Of a DNA stretch of 60,734 nt, positions 1 to 9,457 are shown one piece after another; position 1 is the stretch's first letter, and the number at the start of each line of letters is the position of its first letter. A model generated the notes under the pieces. It was not told the DNA's origin. It worked only from the letters and a program-made list of their open reading frames with translations, and searched no databases. The position numbers and the translations under genes are program-made. Source of the stretch: Ruminiclostridium sp. (GTDB lineage Bacteria > Bacillota > Clostridia > Oscillospirales > Ruminococcaceae); assembly GCA_017942025.1 (NCBI GenBank), contig JAGAVH010000061.1, positions 1-60,734 on the forward strand, read 5' to 3'.

Positions 1-172
1 CTTTGTTGTGCATCGTCGTGATGCACTTTTGGTGTTCGCTTTACGGCGTCCTTGCCGTATGTATGCCTGTCGGGGCGGTTGACGATTTTGACCGAACAGG
101 TCAAAATCAATGGCTGACGTGCGTTTTTCATCGTCTGACAGCGTGTAGACAAATAACTTTGTCTACACGCTG
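1..172 (-). repeat. Dispersed hairpin element, copy 1 (partial)
   Basis: Left-end part of the element described at 38474-38783, here in minus orientation and cut by the window start. Read on the minus strand from 172 it begins CAGCGTGTAGACAAAG, forms a 14-bp stem with the segment ending near 141, and contains two more hairpins at 84-108 (stem GATTTTGACC) and 8-26 (stem GTGCATC). It abuts the terminator palindrome at 173-200. Long stretches are nearly identical to 60498-60734 and 38474-38690. No coding sequence is visible in it. Confidence 0.85.
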
Positions 173-206
173 AAACCCCATCGGAAAACCGATGGGGTTT
201 GTTTTA
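173..206. terminator. Terminator hairpin at the 3' end of metH
   Basis: A perfect 12-bp stem with an AAAA loop (173-184 and 189-200) lies directly after the metH stop codon. The T-tract (GTTTTAT) follows on the plus strand; on the metH side the stem runs straight into the repeat element (CAGCG) with only TTT. It therefore looks like half of a bidirectional terminator whose minus-strand tail was displaced by the element. Confidence 0.7.
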
Positions 207-2588
207 TCATCCTATAACCTTTTTCGCTATATCCACAGCCTCTTTGGCGTCCTTTGCATAATAGTCTGCGCCGATTTTCTCCGCATAATCGGGAGTCAGT
301 ACCGCGCCGCCGACCATGATTTTACACTCGGGTAGCTTTGTCTTGAAAAGCTTAATGGTATCCTCCATAGATTTTAAGGTGGTAGTCATAAGTGCGCTCA
401 GTCCCACAAGTGTTGCACCATGCTTTTCTGCCGCGTCCACTACCGCCTCGGGAGGTACGTCCTTGCCAAGGTCTATTACCGTATAGCCGTAGTTTTCAAG
501 CAGTACCCTTACGATATTCTTGCCGATATCGTGGATATCGCCCTTGACGGTTGCAATAACTATTTTGCCCTTGCTGACGGGAGTATCACCCGATTTTGAT
601 AAACTTTCCTTTATAACATCAAAACAGCTCTGGGCAACGCCAGCCGATAATATCAGCTGGGGCAGGAATATCTTCCCCTGCTCAAAGAGAGTGCCGGTTT
701 TATCAAGAGCCGGAATCAGCCGCTCGTTCACTATATCCATAGCGTCATTATCGGAAATCAGCTGACGGGTTATGTTTGCCGCCGCCTCTTTAAGTCCGTT
801 GTCTATGGCGTATTCGAGAGTTATATTTTCTGCCTTCTGCACAGGCTTCTGCGCTGTCATATCGGAATAAGCGGCAATATACTGTGCGGAATTGACGTCT
901 ATATTATGCAGTAATTTAAAGGCTCTTACAGTCCCGGTCATAGCCTCGATATTGGGATTTATGATAGGTAAATCAAGTCCGTTTTCGAGGGCAAGACTTA
1001 AAAAGATATGATTTAAAAGCTCACGGTTTGGCAGACCGAAGGATATGTTCGAAACACCGAGTACGGTCTTTACTCCGTACTGCTCCTTTACCATTCTTAC
1101 AGCCTTTAAGGTTTCCTTTACCGCTTCCTGCTCTGCGGATGCAGTAAGAGTAAGACAGTCTATATAGATATCCTCTCTTGCAATTCCGATGCTTTCAGCT
1201 CTGTCTATGATGCGCTTAGCTATAGCCACTCTTTCCTCGGCTTTTTTGGGGATTCCGTTATTGTCAAGAGTAAGTCCGACAACCGCCGCACCGTATTTCT
1301 TTACAACAGGCAGAATTTTTTCAAGGCTTTCCTCTTCTCCGTTTACCGAGTTTACGATAGCCTTACCGTTATATATACGCAGTGCCGCTTCGATTACCTC
1401 AGGATTTGTAGAATCTATCTGTAAAGGCGTGTCAGTAACACTCTGTATGCTCTTTACCACCTTTACCATCATAGCTTTTTCGTCGATTTCGGGCAGTCCC
1501 ACATTGACGTCAAGTATATCAGCGCCTGCATTAACCTGCTCGATAGCCTGATTTAAGATGTAGTTTATATCGTCGTTTTTAAGCGCCTCTTTAAAGAGCT
1601 TTTTACCTGTGGGGTTTATTCTTTCACCGATTATTCTCGGCTGATCTACACAGCAGATTCTTGTACCACTGCATACGAAGCTTTGCTTTTTAACACTTCT
1701 TGCTATGGGTTTTCTGTCTGCAAGCTTTTCGGCTACCGCCTTGATAAATGCAGGGGTTGTACCGCAACAGCCACCGAAGATGTTTACTCCGTAATTTATC
1801 ATCTGCTCTGTGTAGATAGCAAATTCCTCTGCGGTGATGCTGAATTTTCCCGTTTCCGGATCGGGCAGACCTGCATTGGGCATAACTATAACGGGGAGCG
1901 TGGTGGAGTTGCAGAGCTTTTCTACTACAGGCATAAGCTCCTTCGGACCCAGAGAGCAGTTTATACCTGTCGCATCAGCACCGAGAGCCTCGCAGAGTAT
2001 AGCCTCCGCTTCAACGGGTACACCGGTAAAGGTACGGAAGTTTTCCTCATAGGTCATACTGCAGATAACGGGCAAGTCTGAATTTTCCTTAACTGCAAGT
2101 AGTGCCGCTTTAAGCTCGTATAAATCGGTCATTGTTTCGATTATGAATAAATCGCTACCTGCTTTTACGCCTGCAACTACCTGCTCTTTGAATATATCGT
2201 ATGCCTCTTCAAAGGTAAGTGTACCGGTAGGCTCTAAAAGCTGTCCTACAGGGCCTATATCCTGTGCCACAAAAGCAAAGGACTTACCGCTTTCGGCTAC
2301 CGCCTCCTTCGCAATTTTTACTCCTGCAAGAATAATTTCCTCAACAGATTTTCCACAACCCTCCAGCTTGTAGCGGTTTGCTCCAAAGGTGTTGGCGGTT
2401 ATCACATCCGAGCCTGATTTCAGATAATCAAGATGTACTGATTTTATGATATCGGGTGCAGTAAAGTTTAAAAGCTCGGGAGTTTCTCCGGTTTTAAGAC
2501 CTCTCGCCTGAAGCTCTGTACCCATACCGCCGTCAAATATGATAAATCTGTTTTTTGTAAGCTCTTTTATATTAAGTTTATTTTCCAC
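207..2588 (-). CDS. metH: Cobalamin-dependent methionine synthase, three-domain form
   Basis: Transfers the methyl group of methyltetrahydrofolate to homocysteine through cobalamin, in the cytoplasm. The 793-residue protein has the homocysteine-binding barrel (about 1-300) with zinc ligands Cys211 and Cys274/Cys275 (GGCCGT), the pterin-binding barrel (about 318-580, starting IIGERINPTG), and the B12 cap and binding domains (about 590-793) with the base-off motif Asp684-x-His686-x-x-Gly689. The C-terminal reactivation domain of the 1200-residue E. coli enzyme is missing and is supplied by the overlapping upstream gene. The start is a GTG preceded by AAAGGA; it overlaps the upstream gene's end by 11 bases, so translation is probably coupled. 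Last gene of a metF-reactivator-metH operon. Confidence 0.96.
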   Translation of the reverse strand: MENKLNIKELTKNRFIIFDGGMGTELQARGLKTGETPELLNFTAPDIIKSVHLDYLKSGSDVITANTFGANRYKLEGCGKSVEEIILAGVKIAKEAVAESGKSFAFVAQDIGPVGQLLEPTGTLTFEEAYDIFKEQVVAGVKAGSDLFIIETMTDLYELKAALLAVKENSDLPVICSMTYEENFRTFTGVPVEAEAILCEALGADATGINCSLGPKELMPVVEKLCNSTTLPVIVMPNAGLPDPETGKFSITAEEFAIYTEQMINYGVNIFGGCCGTTPAFIKAVAEKLADRKPIARSVKKQSFVCSGTRICCVDQPRIIGERINPTGKKLFKEALKNDDINYILNQAIEQVNAGADILDVNVGLPEIDEKAMMVKVVKSIQSVTDTPLQIDSTNPEVIEAALRIYNGKAIVNSVNGEEESLEKILPVVKKYGAAVVGLTLDNNGIPKKAEERVAIAKRIIDRAESIGIAREDIYIDCLTLTASAEQEAVKETLKAVRMVKEQYGVKTVLGVSNISFGLPNRELLNHIFLSLALENGLDLPIINPNIEAMTGTVRAFKLLHNIDVNSAQYIAAYSDMTAQKPVQKAENITLEYAIDNGLKEAAANITRQLISDNDAMDIVNERLIPALDKTGTLFEQGKIFLPQLILSAGVAQSCFDVIKESLSKSGDTPVSKGKIVIATVKGDIHDIGKNIVRVLLENYGYTVIDLGKDVPPEAVVDAAEKHGATLVGLSALMTTTLKSMEDTIKLFKTKLPECKIMVGGAVLTPDYAEKIGADYYAKDAKEAVDIAKKVIG

Positions 2589-3249
2589 AGTAGTTATTTT
2601 CCTTTCTGTATCGGCAGGAATTTTTCAGATTGCATTCATCACAGCTTCTGTGTGCTGATATCAGCTCATTTTCTGACAGTCCGATTATTGCCGTTACCGA
2701 TTTTTTCGGGGTAAGCAGCATATTGTCGGTAGCGCACAGACCGATTTTTTTTTGTGCGTCAAGTAAAAGCAGAAAGTCCTTCTGCTGTTCTATCGGTAAA
2801 TCGCCGTAGCCGGGCGAAAATCTGTCGGTGAGCGAAAAACCGATAGCGGACTTTTTTATTTCACCTTCTGCATAGTCGCAGACCTGCTCAATAAAAGCTG
2901 ATGAAAGAGCGTCGGTGATTACCGCCCTTGCCATATCGGTTATCTGCATTTTCCTTATCAGAGTGTCTGCTCCGGTTCCGAGTGTGGCGCACATAAGCAC
3001 TGCTTTTTTACAGCCTTTAAGGTGATTTCTGATATCCTTGCCGTATAACACCAAACTGCAATCACGAAGCTTTATGTTGTCTTCGGAAATCTCTGATATG
3101 TCAAAATTCCTGAAAAGAAATTTCGGACTTGCCGATTTTAATAGCTCCTTTTCGCATATATCCAGAAGCTCTCTTGTACTGTCGTCAGGCTCGCCCTTTA
3201 TACCAAGATAGCGTAACGCCTCTTTTTTATCAATACTGTCTATCATCAT
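2578..3249 (-). CDS. Methionine synthase reactivation-domain protein
   Basis: A 223-residue stand-alone version of the MetH activation domain, which binds S-adenosylmethionine for reductive remethylation of inactive cob(II)alamin. The signature RFSPGYGDLP (143-152) corresponds to the SAM-binding motif of that domain. The C-terminus adds a cysteine cluster (Cys203, 206, 212, 221) not present in E. coli MetH, possibly a metal or Fe-S site (inference). Its start overlaps the metF stop as ATGA and its end overlaps metH, so the three proteins are likely made in fixed ratio. Function is well supported by motif plus its position beside a metH that lacks this domain. Confidence 0.88.
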   Translation of the reverse strand: MMIDSIDKKEALRYLGIKGEPDDSTRELLDICEKELLKSASPKFLFRNFDISEISEDNIKLRDCSLVLYGKDIRNHLKGCKKAVLMCATLGTGADTLIRKMQITDMARAVITDALSSAFIEQVCDYAEGEIKKSAIGFSLTDRFSPGYGDLPIEQQKDFLLLLDAQKKIGLCATDNMLLTPKKSVTAIIGLSENELISAHRSCDECNLKNSCRYRKENNYCGK

Positions 3250-4106
3250 AACAGCTTTTTTATAGCCTCGTAAACTTTTTTTGCGACATAGGGATTATTC
3301 ATCGAATAAAGGTGAATACCCTCAATGCCGTTTGAGATAAGATCGATTATCTGATCTACCGCATAGGCAATACCTGCGTCAATAAGGGCCTCCCGGTTAT
3401 TTTCATATCTCTGTATCATCTTTACGAATTTAGGCGGCAGACTTGCACCACACATTGAAACCATTCTTTCAATTTGTTTTTTGCTGGTGATGGGCATAAT
3501 GCCTGCCGATATCGGAACCTCTATTCCCGCGATAGCCGCCTTTTCACGAAAATCATAGAAGGCGTCGTTATCAAAGAAAAGCTGGGTAACAAGGTGAGAA
3601 ACGCCGCTGTCTACCTTCTTTTTAAGATTCAGGATATCCTCTTTTTGATTCTTTGCGTCAATATGTACTTCGGGATAGCAGGCACCTGCTATGTCGAAAT
3701 CACCTTTTGATAAAATATAAGCGGCAAGGTCGCTGGCGTGGGGAAATTCGTTCTTAGGCTCTTCATCGGGCTTTACATCGCCTCTCAAAGCAAGAATGTT
3801 TTCTATCCCGTTTGCTTTTAAATCAGCAAGAACAAAATCAATATCTGCTCTTGTGCTGTTGATGCAGGTCAGATGTGCCATTGCTTCAATGCCGCACTTG
3901 TTCTTTATATGCGAAGCTATCTCGCAGGTAGAGCGGTTAGCTGTATTTCCGCCTGCACCGTAGGTAACGCTGAAATAATCAGGTCTTATTTCTGCAATTT
4001 CGTTTACCGCATTATATACGGTATCTATGGTAAAATTCTTGTTGGGAGGGAATACTTCAACCGAAAATACCACTCTGTCCTTGCCGTAAAGCTCTGCAAT
4101 CTTCAT
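3246..4106 (-). CDS. metF: 5,10-methylenetetrahydrofolate reductase
   Basis: Reduces methylenetetrahydrofolate to 5-methyltetrahydrofolate, the methyl donor for the MetH encoded two genes downstream. The 286-residue FAD-dependent TIM barrel has the usual family length, with the N-terminal FSVEVFPP strand (substrate/FAD region), TYGAGG and a conserved LALRGD segment. ATG start with an AAAGGA-type site upstream (minus strand, GAAAGGAATG). The stop overlaps the next start as ATGA. No SAM, T-box or cobalamin riboswitch was recognised in the 87 bases between metG and this gene. Confidence 0.95.
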   Translation of the reverse strand: MKIAELYGKDRVVFSVEVFPPNKNFTIDTVYNAVNEIAEIRPDYFSVTYGAGGNTANRSTCEIASHIKNKCGIEAMAHLTCINSTRADIDFVLADLKANGIENILALRGDVKPDEEPKNEFPHASDLAAYILSKGDFDIAGACYPEVHIDAKNQKEDILNLKKKVDSGVSHLVTQLFFDNDAFYDFREKAAIAGIEVPISAGIMPITSKKQIERMVSMCGASLPPKFVKMIQRYENNREALIDAGIAYAVDQIIDLISNGIEGIHLYSMNNPYVAKKVYEAIKKLL

Positions 4107-4154
4107 ATGATAACATTCCTTTCTGAAAATAAATGGAATTTACTACGTTCAGAT

Positions 4155-4180
4155 ATAGGGCGATTATAAAACCGCCCTAT
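4155..4180. terminator. Weak hairpin between metG and metF
   Basis: A short GC-rich inverted repeat (ATAGGGCG ... CGCCCTAT) lies just downstream of metG. There is no good U-tract on the minus strand, so it may only partly stop metG transcription; readthrough into metF is possible. Confidence 0.4.
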
Positions 4181-4193
4181 TGTCGTTTATTAT

Positions 4194-6122
4194 TTATCTT
4201 ATTGCACTGCCGTTGGGCGTATCCTTGTCTAAGAATACAACCTGTACCTTATCACCGCAGTCGCAGGCAAGGAGCATACCGTTGCTGTCCTCGCCGCAGA
4301 GCTTTGCAGGAGAGAGGTTTGCAACAAATATTACCTTCTTGCCGATAAGCTCTTCGGGAGTGTAGTACTGGGCGATGCCGCTTACTATCTGTCTGCCGCC
4401 TCTGCCGTCGTCTACCTGTAACTTCAGAAGCTTCTTGGCCTTCTTTATCTTTTCGCAGGCTGTGATTTCACCACTTCTGAGCTTAACCTTTGCAAAATCC
4501 TCAATAGAGATTATTCCTGCCTTATCAAGGTCTTCATCTTCCTTATATTCCTTTTTGGGAGTGAGCATTTCGTTAAGGGCTTCGATTTCCTTATCCATAT
4601 CAATTCTGGGGAAGAGAACTCCGCCCTTTGAAACGGTAACTGTCTGAGAAAGTACATTTATATTGCCTGCCGCTTCGTAGGTAACATCGTCAGCGGTTGC
4701 GCCTATCTGCTTCCATACTTCGGGCATTGTTGTGGGCATAAAGGGATAGAGAAGGGCAGAAGTTATACGGATAACTTCAAGCAGGTTGTAAAGAACTGCA
4801 CAGAGTCTTGACTTGTTTGCTTCGTCCTTTGCCAGTACCCAGGGAGCAGTTTCGTCGATGTACTTATTTGCACGGGAAACTACCTTGAATATCTCTTCGA
4901 GAGCCTTTGAAAGCTGGGCGTTGTCCACCGCTTCTTCAACCTTTGCTCTGAGTTCCTTTGCCATACCGATAAGCTCGTCGTCGAATTCGCCGCTTGTCTT
5001 ATCGCTGATAAGTGTGCCGCCGAAATACTTATCCACCATGGCAACCGTACGGGAAACAAGATTGCCGAAGTCGTTGGCAAGGTCGGTGTTTATTCTGCTT
5101 ATCATTATTTCATTTGAGAAGTTGCAGTCAGAGCCGTAGGGCATATCACGGAGTATCTGATAGCGTACAGAGTCAACGCCGTAACGCTCTGCTAAAACAA
5201 AGGGGTCGATAACGTTGCCCAGAGATTTACTCATCTTCTGACCGTTGAAGTTGATCCAGCCGTGGCCGTAAAGGCGCTTGGGCAGGGGGAGTTCAAGCAT
5301 CATAAGTATGATAGGCCATACAATGGAGTGGAAGCGCACGATTTCCTTTGCAGTCATATGCATATCTGCAGGCCAGTATTTGTCATAATCATTATATGCA
5401 CTGTTCTTGTAGCCGAGAGCACTGATATAGTTTGTAAGAGCATCAACCCATACATAAACTACGTGACCTTCGTCAAAGTCAACCGGTACGCCCCATGTAA
5501 AGGTTGTACGGGATACGCATAAATCCTCAAGACCTGCGTTGATGAAGTTGTTTACCATCTCGTTTACACGGGTAGCAGGCTGAAGGTAATCCGTTTCTGT
5601 AAGGAACTTACGGATTTTGTCCTCGAAAAGGGAGAGCTTTAAGAAATAAGCTTCTTCATCAGCCTCGATAACGTCTCTTCCGCAGTCGGGGCACTTACCG
5701 TCTACAAGCTGAGATTCTGTCCAGAAGCTTTCGCAGGGTGTGCAGTATTTACCTGTGTACTTGCCCTTGTAGATGTAGCCTCTGTCATAAAGCTCGCGGA
5801 ATACCTTCTGTACTGTTTCAATATGATAATCGTCAGTGGTTCTGATATATCTGTCATAGCTTACGTTCATAGTTTTCCATAAGCGCTTGAAATTGTCAAC
5901 GATGGGGTCAACATATTCTTTAGGTGTAACGCCCTGCTCCTTGGCTTTGAGCTCAATCTTCTGACCGTGCTCGTCTGTACCGGTGAGGAACATTACGTCG
6001 TAGCCCTGCATTCTCTTGAAGCGGGCGATAGTGTCACAGGCTACAGTTGTGTAGCAGTGACCTATGTGGGGATTACCCGAGGGGTAATATATAGGGGTTG
6101 TTATATAGAATTTCTTGTCCAT
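4194..6122 (-). CDS. metG: Methionyl-tRNA synthetase with C-terminal tRNA-binding domain
   Basis: Charges tRNA-Met. The 642-residue class I enzyme shows the HIGH motif (PHIGH, near 18-22), a Cys4 zinc knuckle (Cys127, 130, 144, 147), KMSKS (296-300), the anticodon-binding helical domain, and from about 535 an OB-fold tRNA-binding domain of the Trbp111/EMAP type. Start ATG follows AAGGAG. It lies upstream of metF in the same direction, grouping methionine synthesis with its use, but has its own promoter at 6307-6335. The same OB-fold is fused to LysRS at 12549-14519. Confidence 0.97.
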   Translation of the reverse strand: MDKKFYITTPIYYPSGNPHIGHCYTTVACDTIARFKRMQGYDVMFLTGTDEHGQKIELKAKEQGVTPKEYVDPIVDNFKRLWKTMNVSYDRYIRTTDDYHIETVQKVFRELYDRGYIYKGKYTGKYCTPCESFWTESQLVDGKCPDCGRDVIEADEEAYFLKLSLFEDKIRKFLTETDYLQPATRVNEMVNNFINAGLEDLCVSRTTFTWGVPVDFDEGHVVYVWVDALTNYISALGYKNSAYNDYDKYWPADMHMTAKEIVRFHSIVWPIILMMLELPLPKRLYGHGWINFNGQKMSKSLGNVIDPFVLAERYGVDSVRYQILRDMPYGSDCNFSNEIMISRINTDLANDFGNLVSRTVAMVDKYFGGTLISDKTSGEFDDELIGMAKELRAKVEEAVDNAQLSKALEEIFKVVSRANKYIDETAPWVLAKDEANKSRLCAVLYNLLEVIRITSALLYPFMPTTMPEVWKQIGATADDVTYEAAGNINVLSQTVTVSKGGVLFPRIDMDKEIEALNEMLTPKKEYKEDEDLDKAGIISIEDFAKVKLRSGEITACEKIKKAKKLLKLQVDDGRGGRQIVSGIAQYYTPEELIGKKVIFVANLSPAKLCGEDSNGMLLACDCGDKVQVVFLDKDTPNGSAIR

Positions 6123-6306
6123 TTTTCTTTCTCCTTGAGTTTATTTACTTAATTTGTCGTTTGGTGATATAGTAGTCATATGTGCAAAGTGCACATTCGC
6201 AGACTGATATATCCCGTCTTGAAGCTATAGAATTTTTTCAAAATACATCAGTCCTTTCTTATGTGTCTGTGTAATTATATGTTTTTTGCTATTTACATAC
6301 CAATTT

Positions 6307-6335
6307 ATTATATCACTTTCTTCATTTTTTTGCAA
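6307..6335 (-). promoter_or_regulatory. Promoter of metG
   Basis: On the minus strand: TTGCAA (6330-6335), a 17-base spacer, and a perfect TATAAT (6307-6312). This predicts a leader of about 175 bases before metG containing one small palindrome (ATGTGCA/TGCACAT near 6180-6196). No T-box specifier or antiterminator sequence was recognised in that leader. Confidence 0.8.
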
Positions 6336-6383
6336 CATATCAGAAAAATTTTCAGTAAATTTTGCAATTTATCTAAAAAACAC

Positions 6384-6412
6384 TTGATTTTTCCGAATTT
6401 TTTTAGTACAAT
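6384..6412 (+). promoter_or_regulatory. Promoter of the CdaR-type regulator gene
   Basis: TTGATT (6384-6389), a 17-base spacer, TACAAT (6407-6412). Together with the metG promoter it fills the 425-base divergent region 6123-6547. A short imperfect hairpin (TTTTCGG/CCGAAA, about 6449-6471) follows in the leader. Confidence 0.7.
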
Positions 6413-6547
6413 ATATTTGGTGTATTATTTTTAATCATTTCACGATGCATTTTCGGTGATTTTGCCGAAAGCATAACAAGTGACAATAAAGGCAGGGTAA
6501 CACCCGACTTAAATAGCAACAAAGAAAAATCAAAAGGGGTAAAGAAA

Positions 6548-7633
6548 ATGTCTAACAGATTATTTCAGGGCGTAGTTCATCAGATGAGGGATACGATAGG
6601 CAGAGTTATCGGCGTAATCGACGAAAACTCAACCATTGTAGCCTGCAGTGAGCTTTCCAGAATAGGAACCAACAGCGACTTTTTTGCTGTGGAGCTTGGC
6701 GAGTCACACGATGCTTTTATTCGTGACGGCTATACATACAAGCCCTTCGGAGTTCATGTAAAGCCCGACTATGCAGTATTTGTAGAGGGTACTGACGATC
6801 AGGCGTCAAAGTATGCTTCACTTCTTGCTATTTCACTTTCCAGCATAAAGCAGTATTACGATGAAAAATATGACAGAAACAATTTCGTAAAGAACATCAT
6901 TCTTGATAATGTGCTCCCCGGAGATATCACTTTAAAGGCGAGAGAGCTGCATTTCAATGCTGAGATAAACAGAGTTGTATTCCTTATCAGCGTTGTTTCA
7001 TCCAACGAGATGTCACCCTATGATGTAATTCAGAATTTATTCCCTGATAAGAATAAGGACTTCGTTTTCAATATCACAGAAACTGAAATAGTTCTTGTAA
7101 AGGAAATAAAGGCAAACACAGACAACAAGGACCTTGAAAAGCTTGCCCGCTCCATATCCGATACATTATCCGCTGAATTCTTTACAAAGGTTAATGTAGG
7201 TATCGGTACACCCGTTACAGGCATAAAGGATCTTGCCCGTTCCTTCAAGGAGGCTCAGATAGCTATTGAAGTAGGTAAGGTATTCGATACGGACAAGACA
7301 ATAGTAAGCTATGACAATCTCGGTATCGCAAGACTTATCTATCATCTGCCCACAACACTCTGTGAAACCTTCTTAAAGGAAGTTTTCAAGAAGGGCTCTA
7401 TCGAATCTCTTGACCACGAAACATTATTCACAATCCAGAGATTCTTTGAAAACAACCTCAACGTATCTGAAACCTCAAGAAAGCTCTTTGTTCACAGAAA
7501 TACACTGGTTTACAGACTTGATAAGATAAAGAAGCTTACAGGACTTGATTTAAGAGAGTTCGACCATGCTATAATCTTCAAGATTGCGCTTATGGTAAGA
7601 AAATACCTCTCAGCAGACCCCGTAAAGTTCTGA
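6548..7633 (+). CDS. CdaR/PucR-family transcriptional regulator
   Basis: A 361-residue regulator whose C-terminus (about 300-355, with NLNVSETSRKLFVHRNTLVYRLDKI) is the PucR-type helix-turn-helix. The middle part resembles the GGDEF-like domain of the CdaR family and the N-terminus a small sensory domain. Family members respond to small ligands such as sugar diacids or purines, but nothing here identifies the ligand. AAAAGGGG lies just before the ATG. It precedes ftsEX without an obvious operon link (233 bases with a hairpin between them), so the target may be unrelated to division. Confidence 0.85.
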   Translation: MSNRLFQGVVHQMRDTIGRVIGVIDENSTIVACSELSRIGTNSDFFAVELGESHDAFIRDGYTYKPFGVHVKPDYAVFVEGTDDQASKYASLLAISLSSIKQYYDEKYDRNNFVKNIILDNVLPGDITLKARELHFNAEINRVVFLISVVSSNEMSPYDVIQNLFPDKNKDFVFNITETEIVLVKEIKANTDNKDLEKLARSISDTLSAEFFTKVNVGIGTPVTGIKDLARSFKEAQIAIEVGKVFDTDKTIVSYDNLGIARLIYHLPTTLCETFLKEVFKKGSIESLDHETLFTIQRFFENNLNVSETSRKLFVHRNTLVYRLDKIKKLTGLDLREFDHAIIFKIALMVRKYLSADPVKF

Positions 7634-7719
7634 TTAAAGGGAAAAGGAAATTGATTTCAGGATTCCACCATTAAATGTTGTATGCATTTTCCCCTTATAA
7701 AATTTGACATTTCTAATGA

Positions 7720-7753
7720 CTACACAGCAATCTTAATAAAAGTTGCTGTGTAG
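7720..7753. terminator. Hairpin between the regulator and ftsE
   Basis: A perfect 11-bp inverted repeat (CTACACAGCAA / TTGCTGTGTAG) with a 12-base loop. No U-tract follows directly, so a terminator role is uncertain; it may be a structured leader of ftsE instead. Confidence 0.4.
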
Positions 7754-7866
7754 CTGTCAGTTTATGGGCTGTGAAAACGCAAAAGCCCCGGCTATGATAA
7801 CCGGACAGAAGCTGCCTTTTACCGTTTTATTGTCAGGTATAAGGTACAAACAGAAAGGTAATGAAA

Positions 7867-8553
7867 ATGGTAGAACTCAAGAATGTCAGCGTTCACTATA
7901 AAGAGGGCGTTGACGCACTAAACAATGTAAATTTACGAATAGAAGACGGCGAATTCGTTTTTATCGTAGGTGACAGCGGTGCGGGAAAATCCACACTTTT
8001 AAAGCTTATCACAAGAGAGGCTGTACCTACCCAGGGCCGTGTATTTGTCAACGGATACAATCTTACAAACATAAAGAAAAGCAAAATACCTTACTTCAGA
8101 CGCTCTGTTGGTATGATATTCCAGGATTTCAGACTGATACCCGATCTGAATGTTTATGATAACGTAGCCTTTGTAATGAGAGTTACAGGCAAGACCAAGC
8201 GACAGATAAGACACAGAGTGCCTTATGTTCTTGATCTTGTAAAGCTTGCCGACAGAGCAAAGGCATATCCCGATAAGCTGTCAGGCGGTGAGATGCAGAG
8301 AGTTGCTATTGCCCGTGCCTTTGCCAGCGACCCGGGACTTATAATCGCAGACGAGCCTACGGCAAATATCGATCCTGCTTTATCCTATGATATCGTAAAG
8401 CTCCTCAAGGAGATAAACAAATGCGGCACTACCGTTATAATGGTAACACACGAGCACAGCCTTGTAGAATACTTCGGCGGAAGAATAATCAGCCTTAAAT
8501 CAGGCGAGATTGTCTTTGACGATGTGGTGGGAGGTGCCGGCGAAGATGAATAA
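7867..8553 (+). CDS. ftsE: Cell-division ABC transporter ATPase FtsE
   Basis: ATPase partner of FtsX; ATP hydrolysis drives a conformational change that activates peptidoglycan hydrolases. The 228-residue protein has Walker [10 protein letters not shown], the signature LSGGE, Walker B LIIADEP and a downstream switch histidine (MVTHEH). An ATG at 7861 in the same frame is only 2 bases from AAAGG; the ATG at 7867 has an 8-base spacing and gives the usual family length, so it is preferred. The stop overlaps the ftsX start. Confidence 0.95.
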   Translation: MVELKNVSVHYKEGVDALNNVNLRIEDGEFVFIVGDSGAGKSTLLKLITREAVPTQGRVFVNGYNLTNIKKSKIPYFRRSVGMIFQDFRLIPDLNVYDNVAFVMRVTGKTKRQIRHRVPYVLDLVKLADRAKAYPDKLSGGEMQRVAIARAFASDPGLIIADEPTANIDPALSYDIVKLLKEINKCGTTVIMVTHEHSLVEYFGGRIISLKSGEIVFDDVVGGAGEDE

Positions 8554-9433
8554 TTTTTCATATCTTTTAAAGCAGGGACTTTCCTCTGTATGGAAAAACC
8601 GACTTATGTCCTTTGCCAGCCTTTGCATACTTACAGTAAGCTTACTGCTTGTGGGACTTTCCGCATTTATTATGCTGGACTGCGGCATAATTCTTGACAA
8701 CGTTTCGGATAAGAATGAAATAAGCGTATATATGGAAGATGACGCGGATATAAATCACATAAAGGATGTGCTTGACAGCAACAGCCTTGTGACCGCAATA
8801 AGATATATATCCCCCGAAGAGGGACTTGAAACCATGAAGGAGCAGTATAAGGAACAGACTGAGCTTTTTGACAGCCTTCCCTATAATCCTGTACCGCCTA
8901 CATATATGGTTACTATAAACGACCTTGATAAGATAGATATGGCAGTAAGCCAGTTCCAGGCTATACAGGGAGTCTATAAGGTAAATGCACCTATGGATTT
9001 TGCAGGCTTTATCGAGGATATCCGCAATACCTTTACAATTATCGGCATTGCACTTATGGTATCTCTTGGCGCAGTAAGCATAATTATAATAGCGAATACC
9101 ACACGACTCAGCGTATTCGCACGTCGTAAGGAAATCGCAATAATGCGTATAGTAGGTGCGACCAACAGCTTTATCAGAACACCCTTCTTTATAGAGGGTA
9201 TGTCTATAGGTCTTGTATCAGGCCTTGTGTCATGGATACTGACAAAGTTCATATACGAAGGCGTATTTACACTCTTCTCAGAAAATCTGGGTATGTGGAG
9301 CGCTCTCGGAATGGACAACGTTATAAACTTTTCGGATGTGGCAGTGCTTACTCTGCTCATATACTGCGGAGCAGGCGCACTTTTAGGCGCTATAGGTACA
9401 GTATTCAGCATGGGCAAGCACCTGAAGATATAG
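8546..9433 (+). CDS. ftsX: Cell-division membrane protein FtsX
   Basis: Permease-like partner of FtsE. The 295-residue protein has one N-terminal membrane helix (about 22-46), a large extracellular loop (50-165), then three helices (about 175-200, 222-245, 262-288), the FtsX topology. The extracellular loop normally contacts a coiled-coil hydrolase, which is the next gene. Start ATG at 8546 follows GGGAGG inside ftsE and overlaps its stop as ATGAATAA; a longer in-frame start at 8510 has no ribosome-binding site. Confidence 0.95.
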   Translation: MNNFSYLLKQGLSSVWKNRLMSFASLCILTVSLLLVGLSAFIMLDCGIILDNVSDKNEISVYMEDDADINHIKDVLDSNSLVTAIRYISPEEGLETMKEQYKEQTELFDSLPYNPVPPTYMVTINDLDKIDMAVSQFQAIQGVYKVNAPMDFAGFIEDIRNTFTIIGIALMVSLGAVSIIIIANTTRLSVFARRKEIAIMRIVGATNSFIRTPFFIEGMSIGLVSGLVSWILTKFIYEGVFTLFSENLGMWSALGMDNVINFSDVAVLTLLIYCGAGALLGAIGTVFSMGKHLKI

Positions 9434-9457
9434 GCGAAGAAAAGAAAGGATAAAACA

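Noticed and set aside
6123-6335. T-box leader upstream of metG
   Set aside because: No specifier loop, AGTA bulge or TGGNACCGCG antiterminator sequence was found on the minus strand.
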